From the NCBI GenBank assembly GCA_009602725.1, contig WELB01000035.1:442992-473340 (forward strand): DNA of 30,349 bases. The letters run 5' to 3'. Below, one piece after another: positions 23,801-30,349 of the stretch. The translations under genes were made by a program, and so were the position numbers. Under the pieces are notes generated by a model. It was not told the DNA's origin. It made no database searches and was given only the letters and a program-made list of their open reading frames with translations. Source of the stretch: Spirogloea muscicola (Eukaryota; Streptophyta; Zygnematophyceae; Spirogloeales; Spirogloeaceae). Each line of letters begins with the position of its first letter. Position 1 is the stretch's first letter.

Positions 23801-24601
23801 TACTACTACAGGTGCAATTTCCCCCTTACATGAGGGCATGTGTATCACACTCACTTGTTCGTACAAGCATGATACACAGGTTCTATACAATGACTATGTA
23901 CAAGTGAGTGACCGCAGAAGGTCATAGTGATAATAGATTTAGGAACAGCAGCGGGTGTGTTGAGCTTGCGTGCATATGACAATGTCAAGCTGTCCATTGA
24001 AAGGGACAACCCATTGTGGTGACAAACATTGAGAGCTAAGCACTGCAAAGAGTCCTCATGGCCAGCCCTATATCACAAGTATGACAAGAAGGGTGCCACT
24101 GAGCAACTATCTGTAGGAGCATGGTATGCTGCGAGTGCTGAAATTATGGTCTGGCAATCAATGGCGAGCAGGATGAACCTGGAGAGGCTGGACGCGGAGC
24201 GCAGCGAAGGCCAAGACCTTATGGATGCGCTCGTCTACCTCGCAGCACACTGCAAGGACCATGGCCAGCTGGAGGAGGCCGAGCGGCATGCCACACGCCT
24301 GCTGGATTACGGTGGGCCGGTGAGCTTCTGCAGGACTGCCACTTCTGACCCTGCTTGGGTGATGCATGGCTGATTGAAGATATACATTGTCGATGGCTGC
24401 TGTCTTATGAGCTATTAGTCGCTGTGTTGTACAGGGCCTCAGGACCTCAAACCTCATGCCACATTACATTGTTGTGTATGTATCAATCTGCTAACCTTCA
24501 TGTGCCCCTTGCAGGCCAAAGAGGAGGCAAAGGCGCTCCTCCGGGAGATTCACTCGGTGCAGCAGCATCACTCATCATCGCCGCAGATGGATGTCTTATG
24601 A
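20837..24601 (+). CDS. APC8: Anaphase-promoting complex subunit 8 (CDC23), TPR protein, 8 exons
   Basis: Core TPR scaffold subunit of the APC/C ubiquitin ligase. Exons: 20837-21132 (tentative end), 21218-21582, 21901-22164, 22381-22725, 23153-23454, 23602-23811, 24172-24319, 24515-24601 (TGA), about 671 residues. Family landmarks in order: [19 protein letters not shown] (exon 1), [87 protein letters not shown] and [14 protein letters not shown], matching the TPR array of CDC23 almost residue for residue. The start ATG 20837 is chosen because the conserved exon 1 frame has no ATG of its own. The two frames join only if the N at 20887 stands for zero bases or a multiple of three, so that N is probably not a real base. 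The exon 1/2 border fits in phase but is less certain than the rest. Confidence 0.92.
23487..23514. repeat. 28-nt perfect palindrome in APC8 intron 5
   Basis: Spacer-free palindrome with half-site ctcagtcatgatca, starting 33 bases after the exon 5 donor. It contains overlapping TGATCA and CATGATCATG elements. Function unknown. Confidence 0.9.
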
Positions 24602-25960
24602 CGGGCAAGAGCTTCTCCTTCACTCTTGACGAGAGGAGGGGTTTCAGGGGTTAGGGCTCAGGGGGTTTACTTTTCGTGCAAAAGCTTGCAGATGTATTCT
24701 CCTTCAATCCTGTGATTCTTTTGGTAGCAAACGTGCTTCGAATATCTCAGAGCTCCTTGTTTCCATCTAGCACAGTGTGCATCTGGGATATGCGGTTGCT
24801 CACTCGGGCAGGCTGAGCTCATTCAGATGCTCACGTGGACATGCCTTGTCATTCTCCTGAGAAAGCAGGACTTGGTGGTCAAAGAGGGTCTACAGCACTT
24901 GTTACATTTGCACTGCAAGTTTTGGAAGCTCCCATTGTACATAACTGTCTCAGTGAATTAACACAACACGAATTTGTCTGCGCCTCCATGTCATGTCCAT
25001 CTTGAAGATTGATGCTCACTAGGAAGATTTGTGCAAGACGCAAATCAAGTCAGCTTTGTCCTGTACTGAAACGTTGCTGTCTCAGTATAGCCCAGAGCTT
25101 GACTTGGGGCCGCTTTATCTGTAGCCTAACTAATAAGTACGTCATAATGCCATAGAAATCAGCAAAGCCTTGGCTACACAGAAGCGAGCCATCAGCCTCA
25201 TCAGACTGCAAAGCGCATATCCAGGCATTATCCAGGAATTCTGACTCACATCGTAATACTGCTATCATCACCAAAGTGCCTTGATGTGCAAGTGAATGCT
25301 TATTTGCCATGATAATCATGGCAAGGACTGGAAGCCCAGATGCGCCTACTCTTCATGTTGCACTGCATGCCCAAAACCCTCTGCCACCCCGCGCCTGCAA
25401 TGCACAACCGAGGTGCGATTATTGCTGCGAGGACATCATGCACCAACGCCCCTCAGTGCTGACTGAAGCGTGCGCTTGCATGCTTGGCAACGCTGGTGTG
25501 ATACTCCCGTGCTTACAGTGCCTGGAGCTGCTCGCAGAAAGTACTACTTTGCTGTTAGAGCAGCAGCTGAGCTAAGGCAGCAAGAACTGCAATGTTGCAG
25601 CCAGCCCCACATCTGGATGGACAAAGATGACTGTCTGTGATGAAGGGCGCAGGAAACTGCAGCTGCATGCGCAGAAGACTACTACTTTGCCGTCAGGGCA
25701 GCAGCTGAGCTAAGGCAGCAATGACTGCACTGTCGCAGTCAGCCCGAAAAGATTGGGAAGGCCAAACTTGACTGTCTGTGATGAAAGGCGCAGGAAACTG
25801 GAGCTGCGCGAGGGCAGCGCCACAGCCCACTTGGCCAGTGGCACCCCGCCGGGCTCGCTGGGATGGGCCTGGAGCTCCAAAACAGCGGCGCAACTGGCAA
25901 CGGAGTCAGCAGCGAGGCCAGCGTCACGAAGAGATGTCAACGTCACAAATATGACGCTGA
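24602..25960. other. Intergenic, no gene recognised
   Basis: Downstream of APC8. Minus-strand ORFs at 25050-25319 and 25693-25893 have no recognised motif. It holds the tandem duplication at 25528-25810 and may hold the missing first exon of the next gene. Confidence 0.5.
25528..25810 (+). repeat. Diverged tandem duplication, unit about 138-141 bp, two copies
   Basis: Copy 1 about 25528-25664, copy 2 about 25665-25810. Shared blocks include cagcagctgagctaaggcag and gactgtctgtgatgaa, offset by 138 and 141 bp. The copies have several substitutions and small length differences, so the duplication is not recent. Confidence 0.8.
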
Positions 25961-26039
25961 CGGTCCGCTGGCTTTTGCGGCCTAGCCGGCAGCCATGGCA
26001 GGGGCCGGCGCTCACCGCCGAGGCTCGCCGCCGGCAGCC

Positions 26040-26049
26040 GGACGAGCTG

Positions 26050-26087
<38 letters not shown>

Positions 26088-27684
26088 TGCAGGAGCTCTA
26101 CTTCGGCCTCTTCACGCTGCGCACGGCGGGCGCGTACTTGTACGACGCCGCCGGGAATCGATCCCGCGTCGACCGAGCGGACGGCCGCGGAGACCGCTAC
26201 TGCGGGTGGGCGCCGCCCGCTTCCTAACGGCGCTGCCGCTCACCTCTGTTATCTGCAACGGTCTTAGTAAGTATTATTTCTAAGTGATTCCGCACATTTT
26301 TGGCGTAATGGCGGCCATGGCTTGGCTCTCCGCGAGCCCCTTGATGTGTGAGCCGCTTGTTGCCGTCGTCTGATTGCAAGGGCCCATGTTCGGCGCCGTT
26401 CTCTCGCTGGCAGGACCGCTGCGCCGCTGAGTGCCACGCCGTGCAGCCATCTAGTCGTGGACGGCGTGCGATACCTGCTGTTCCCAGACCTTCGGGTTGG
26501 TCCCCGGGGCCCACCCTGCGGCGCTCCATTAGGCGGTTGATCTAGCCCATTTTTTGCGAGCTCGCAGCTGCGCTCAGCTGCTAAGTAGGTGAAGTAGGCG
26601 GAAGATGCTGACTTCGTGACCTCGTTGCTCTGTTCCGCTCGGAAGTACTGCTGCACGTGCTGCACAGCTGCCAACGGCTGCGGCATCGTGGCACGGGACT
26701 GGCTCGCTGGCGCCGCGTACCTGGGCAGTGATGAGGTCGACGGCATCGTCTGTGACAAGTGGTCAGCTCCCACTGCGCATGGCTGGCGCTTCGCTTTGGT
26801 CGTGAGACTCAAAGCGCAGCGAAACCCATACCATGGCCTGGTTGCTTCCATGCAAACGGGCCCAACGCCGTGCTCTAATAGCGAGAGTGTGGCGCAGGAA
26901 CAAGCCGGGCCTGCAGAATAACTACTACTGGCAGACCCCAGGCGGTGTGCCCATCCGCATCTACCAGGTCATTGCCCGCCTCACTGGCTTTTGTCAATGC
27001 CTTAAAGTACTGCCTGACACAGAAACCAAACCCAAGAAAGTCGTGATACTGAATCTTACTAACGCCCAATCCTCTCTCATTTTCGGAAGGACCTACTGGA
27101 TGGGGCTAACGAAGCCTGATTATTATGCCGGCACTGTTTATGCCATTGCATATTGCAGTGTCTTTGAACCAAGCCAGAGGTCGGTGCACAACCAGTGCTT
27201 GCATCTGTGCAGCCAGCTATCACATCACTGCACATGCAACAGCCTGACAAGATTGGCTACCCCGGCCCCGTCTGGCTGTTCACTGGCAGGAATATGCTGA
27301 GATGATGACGTTCCGGCCTGATACATACACAACGTCTCCAGACTTTGTGGATAGCACCTTCTCACTTCCAGAGTACTCTAAGTTCGCGGCAACCCTTCCA
27401 TACATGCTTACATGTAAACAGGAGGTCATGCAAGAACGTTGAGTTTCCTGGTGCTTGACGTTCTCGTCACAAGGGCCTTGTGAGTGACATGCTATCACAA
27501 TGTAACATACTATGATACCCTACACATGGAAAGCTAACACATGTCGTGTCCATGCAGCTGCAAGAGCGCTTGTTACGGGACCTGCCTCATAGCTGCCCAG
27601 GTGGGCCGGTTGCTCCCATCCAGCCTAAGGGCTGATGCCTTCATGATACCTAGAACCAACCCCAACGTCTTTGTAGCTCCTTGA
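26040..27684 (+). CDS. Uncharacterised cysteine-rich protein of a plant/algal family, 5' unresolved
   Basis: I recognise a conserved but uncharacterised family, distantly like ependymin-type secreted proteins; no function is claimed. Exons in phase: (start unknown)-26205, 26414-26495, 26646-26761, 26898-26967, 27290-27381, 27558-27684 (TGA). Motifs: AGAYLYDAAGNRSRVDRADG then DRYCG, CSHLVVDGVRYLLFPDLR, YCCTCCTAANGCGI, RDWLAGAAYLG, DEVDGIVCDKW, LQNNYYWQTPGGVPIRIYQ, MTFRPDTYTTSPDF and FSLPEY. The many paired cysteines suggest an extracytosolic, disulfide-bonded protein. The first exon's frame (codons at 26087 onward) opens at 25961 with no ATG and runs through a CCG repeat as poly-Pro, so the start and any signal peptide must lie in an upstream exon. 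The last exon could instead end at the donor-like CAG/GTGGGC near 27600 and splice on. Confidence 0.65.
26052..26087 (+). repeat. CCG triplet repeat in first visible exon of the cysteine-rich gene
   Basis: Uninterrupted GCC-type repeat just upstream of the conserved ELYFGLFTLRTAGAYLYD segment; reads as poly-Pro in that frame. Confidence 0.85.
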
Positions 27685-28740
27685 GCCGGCAGTGGTTGCA
27701 ACCTTTGCACTGATGGTTCGTGGTGGTGCCGTGCTACTTAGGTGCCGCTTGCTGCAGCTCTTTGAGAGAATCAGAGTACCACAACATGCACTACTGCTTG
27801 GAGCAACTCACACTCCGCAGGTATGTTCACAAACTTTATGCTGAGGTACTTCAAGAACAGTACCTTCATGTAGAGGCTCTACTACAGAGCATTAGCACTT
27901 AAATCTAAATCTGAAAGCTAGGACATGTTAGCTATTCTGCAACAGCTGATTAACTATGTAAAAACTAGTAGCCATTGTGAAGGCAACCCTATGGACAAAT
28001 TTTGGAGTCACGGCTGCCTTTTGCTTGTCTCTGAAGTTGAAGTTGTACCGCCCTTGACATATTGCTGTCAAATCTGTGCAGTGTGATTAGGAGCCAATGT
28101 ATGTGCTCATGAGCACTTCCAATGATGTGAGCAGCCAGCTTTTGTCCATTTCATCCATTTGAATCCGCTGGAAGGGCCACATCACATTAGCAAACAGTCG
28201 ATTATATCCGATCTGCCTACCCCATCAAGTCGGCTCTTCCAGGGCGATAGGACTTCAATAATGCTACCACTTAAGCAAAAGTGATGCAGAGTAGTAGCGG
28301 CTGCAAGGGCGCACCTGGAATTGCCATCAGCAGGTCGTCCTTGAATCTTAGGCAGCACCATGCATATGGGCATTGGTGGCAGTGAGCAGATCACACAGGG
28401 GGCCGTGCTGCACATCATGTTGCGTGGTTGCCAGATCGGCAAGTGATTTGTGTTATCCAGCTGCTGCCCTGCCAGATTCTAAAGCCATGCAATGCGATGC
28501 AAGCAGGCTGCAGCACCACTTGGCACATCTGCGCCCCAACTCTACTTTATCTGCGTATGCCACTTGCCGAGTCCAGCAAAATTGACCTCTTTTCGTTGCT
28601 TCGCTGTCAAGGCCTCCTTGGCTTGAGGCGCAACTGATCCTTCCACCTCCTAAGCTTGTCGGAGTATGCAGGTTTAGGGCATGATTGACGACCGGGCTTC
28701 CTAGGGGATAACGTGTGGGCCCTCGTAGCATGACGCTTCG
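27685..28740. other. Intergenic, no gene recognised
   Basis: Possible exon at about 27741-27820, with an acceptor (cttag) and a strong donor (CAG/GTATGT), but no family match. Otherwise only short ORFs. Confidence 0.4.
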
Positions 28741-28743
28741 GTA

Positions 28744-28998
28744 ACGTAGACGCCACCTCTGCTCATCTCCAAGCACGTGGCTGGCCTTCAGAGCCGCTAT
28801 TTGAAAACAAGCGCTTCCCCCGTGGCCAGATGCAGGTTCTCTGCTCGAGTCCCATACCTCGGCAGCAACACCTTTCACGAAGGCGATGAGGAGGAAGTGG
28901 AGCAGGAGGGCCTGAAAGCCTGTCCGGTGCTCTGCAGCTATATGCGCGGGCTGGAGGGGCCGCCGTTCATCTCCTCAGCGCAAACGGCTGACAGCTAA
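28744..28998 (+). CDS. Unassigned ORF, acidic centre
   Basis: Open frame of about 85 codons ending in TAA, with no ATG near its start, so it would have to be a terminal exon. It contains an acidic run (EGDEEEVEQEG, about 28879-28911) after a basic, Ser-rich part. No family is recognised and no neighbour exon was found. It may be chance. Confidence 0.2.
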
Positions 28999-29144
28999 GG
29001 TCGGCTGCGGCAGTGCCGGCGGCGTCGGGCGGCGGCCCTAATGGGCCGAGCCATCCCGGCCGCCGCCGTCTCGGCCCGGCACGGCAGGGCGCGTGGGCGC
29101 ACCGGCGGCGCGGCCGACCCGGCCAGCTTTCGCCGGGAGAAGCC

Positions 29145-29458
29145 ATGGCGGCCCTTGCTGCACTGACTAATATGATATCCGCTGTTATTGTCATGAACAA
29201 CCTATATGTATCGGTGGCTGGACCTCCTGCAGCGGCTTGCAGAGGGCCATCGCTCGTTGGCAGGGCCAGCAAGGTGAGCTGCCCGGCCTCAACGTCGCTG
29301 GGTCGCTGTTCTTCATGCGGCTATTGATGTCCTTCCGCAAGTCCCAGGCTCACGCAGTGCAATTCCCCCTTGCCATCGACGTCCACGGGGCAATCGACGC
29401 TCGGTGGCTCGAGGTCCTGCACCGGCTAGCGCGCAGCGCTGTGGCCCGACGTTATTGA
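29145..29458 (+). CDS. Unassigned short ORFs with ATG in good context
   Basis: An ATG at 29145 (agccATGGcg) opens a frame with MISAVIVMNNLYVSVAG. A second frame (29237-29458, TGA) encodes a more protein-like stretch with LNVAGSLFFMRLLMSFRK and a C-terminal RLARSAVARRY. The two could be joined only by an implausibly short intron. No family is recognised. Confidence 0.2.
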
Positions 29459-29473
29459 GGGGAGCAGGCTGAA

Positions 29474-29497
29474 CTCAACGCGGCAGGCCGCGTTGAG
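29474..29497. repeat. Perfect hairpin, 11-bp stem, 2-nt loop
   Basis: Arms ctcaacgcggc and gccgcgttgag. It begins 16 bases after the stop of the preceding ORF. Confidence 0.85.
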
Positions 29498-29551
29498 CTC
29501 CAAAATCTCTCGCCCAGGTATCTCTCATGCGCCTGTCAGTATCGCTTTGGC

Positions 29552-29597
29552 GGGCTGGCTTTTCCAGCCCCTATTCTCAATGGGCGAGCACTTTCTT
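29552..29597 (+). repeat. Inverted repeat arm A (about 44 bp) with internal hairpin
   Basis: Begins with the hairpin gggctgg/ccagccc (29552-29570). The whole segment recurs in reverse complement at 30013-30056 with a few differences. Confidence 0.8.
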
Positions 29598-29606
29598 TAG
29601 CGGTCA

Positions 29607-29639
29607 ATAGATGCAACGCGGCATACGCGTTGCATCTAT
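29607..29639. repeat. Perfect hairpin, 14-bp stem, 5-nt loop
   Basis: Arms atagatgcaacgcg (29607-29620) and cgcgttgcatctat (29626-29639) around gcata. It shares the core caacgcg with the hairpin at 29474-29497. Confidence 0.85.
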
Positions 29640-29680
29640 GTGCCGGTTGCGCTGGCTGCAGCCTCTGGCTGTAGAGAGAA

Positions 29681-30305
29681 CGCGGCTGCTGATATTAATA
29701 GAGCGGCTGTAAAAGCCAGCCAGATGCATACAGGTGTTCATGACAGAGCCATAGGCTAGGCAGACATGGCGCTCTTAGTAATCCCGTGTCAGCAGTAGGA
29801 AGTCAGATGAGCTGAGGAAAATCGTATATTAGAAACTAATGAGGGGAGGAAGAGCAACCCCCCTGCGCAAACCAGAGGCTGCTGCAAGGAGAATGCGGCT
29901 GCTGATATTAAAGAATCGGCTGTAAACTGCAGCCAGATGCATACAGGTATTCATGATGGAGCCAGAGGCTAGGCAGACAGGGCGCCCTCAATACCCCCCG
30001 TGTCAGCTGAAGAAAGTGCTCGCCCATTGAGGATATGGGCTGGAAATGCCAGCCCAAAAAGAATGAACAGAGTACGAGAAGGGGGCCAGGGGAAGCATTA
30101 AGAAAAACAAGCACACAAAGCAGCTACGAATCACTCAGTAAAGAATCGGCTGTAAACTGCCAGCCAGATGCATACAGGTGTTCATAACGGAGCCAAAGGC
30201 TAGGCAGACAGGGCGCCCTCAATACCCCGTGTCAGCAGTAGAAAGTCAGATGAGCTGAGGGGAGGAAGAGCAACCCCGCTGCGCAAACCAGAGGCTGCTG
30301 CAAGG
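29681..30305 (+). repeat. Three-copy dispersed-tandem repeat with small hairpins
   Basis: Copies about 29681-29888, 29889-30012 (cut short by the inverted repeat) and 30130-30305. Each has a small stem GGCTG/CAGCC followed by cagatgcatacaggt and ggctaggcagaca; copies 1 and 3 also share an end with gcaaaccagaggctgctgc. Spacing between units is 213 and 230 bp. No coding potential is apparent. It could be part of a repeat family or a mobile-element fragment. Confidence 0.75.
30013..30056 (-). repeat. Inverted repeat arm B (about 44 bp)
   Basis: Reverse-complement copy of 29552-29597. It interrupts the second unit of the repeat family described at 29681-30305. Confidence 0.8.
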
Positions 30306-30349
30306 GCGCGACCAGCCCGGCGATGCAAAGCAATCGCCTGGGACCGCTG

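Noticed and set aside
28744-29458. Retroelement or transposase remnant
   Set aside because: No reverse transcriptase, integrase, capsid or transposase motif could be recognised in any frame.

Overview
The window reads as nuclear DNA of a green-lineage eukaryote (Viridiplantae), most likely a green or streptophyte alga or an early-diverging plant. Evidence for this: intron-rich genes whose GT-AG exons join in phase; a plant-type PERK-like receptor kinase; plant-style FIGL1, MPS1 and APC8 genes; TTTAGGG-type telomere-like repeats; and heavy GCC/CGG triplet repeats near gene starts. I cannot name the species. Three isolated N characters (5726, 15319, 20887) look like assembly placeholders.

Layout. 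(1) Before position 1 to 3836, +: ALG9, the ER mannosyltransferase of N-glycan precursor assembly, ten exons, 5' end outside the window, with a degenerate tRNA-like sequence in intron 2. (2) 3837-5700: mostly unassigned, with a weak minus-strand ORF encoding one membrane segment. (3) About 5727-9680, +: a receptor-like kinase with a fasciclin (FAS1) ectodomain, one transmembrane helix and a PERK-class kinase domain. (4) 9681-11554: intergenic, holding a 454-bp TA-flanked MITE with inverted telomere-like repeats inside, a pair of 32-bp direct repeats and a 47-bp tandem repeat. (5) 11555-15616, -: MPS1/TTK spindle-checkpoint kinase, nine exons. (6) 16057-19882, +: FIGL1 (fidgetin-like 1 AAA ATPase), thirteen exons, divergent from MPS1 across a 440-bp shared upstream region. 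(7) 20837-24601, +: APC8/CDC23, a TPR subunit of the anaphase-promoting complex. (8) 24602-25960: intergenic, with a diverged tandem duplication of about 138 bp. (9) About 26040-27684, +: a cysteine-rich protein of an uncharacterised plant/algal family, six exons, start unresolved. (10) 27685-30349: no recognised gene; the last 900 bp hold perfect hairpins, three copies of a repeat unit and an inverted repeat pair.

How the genes relate. MPS1 (checkpoint kinase), APC8 (subunit of the complex that the checkpoint restrains) and FIGL1 (regulator of RAD51 in recombination) are all cell-division or genome-stability genes lying side by side. ALG9 and the FAS1 kinase act in the secretory pathway and cell surface. 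The strongest unusual items are the FAS1-TM-kinase fusion, the MITE carrying back-to-back telomere-like repeats, and the hairpin repeat array at the right end. Exon limits come from matching family motifs and demanding GT-AG borders with consistent phase; 5' ends of ALG9, the FAS1 kinase and the last gene are not settled.
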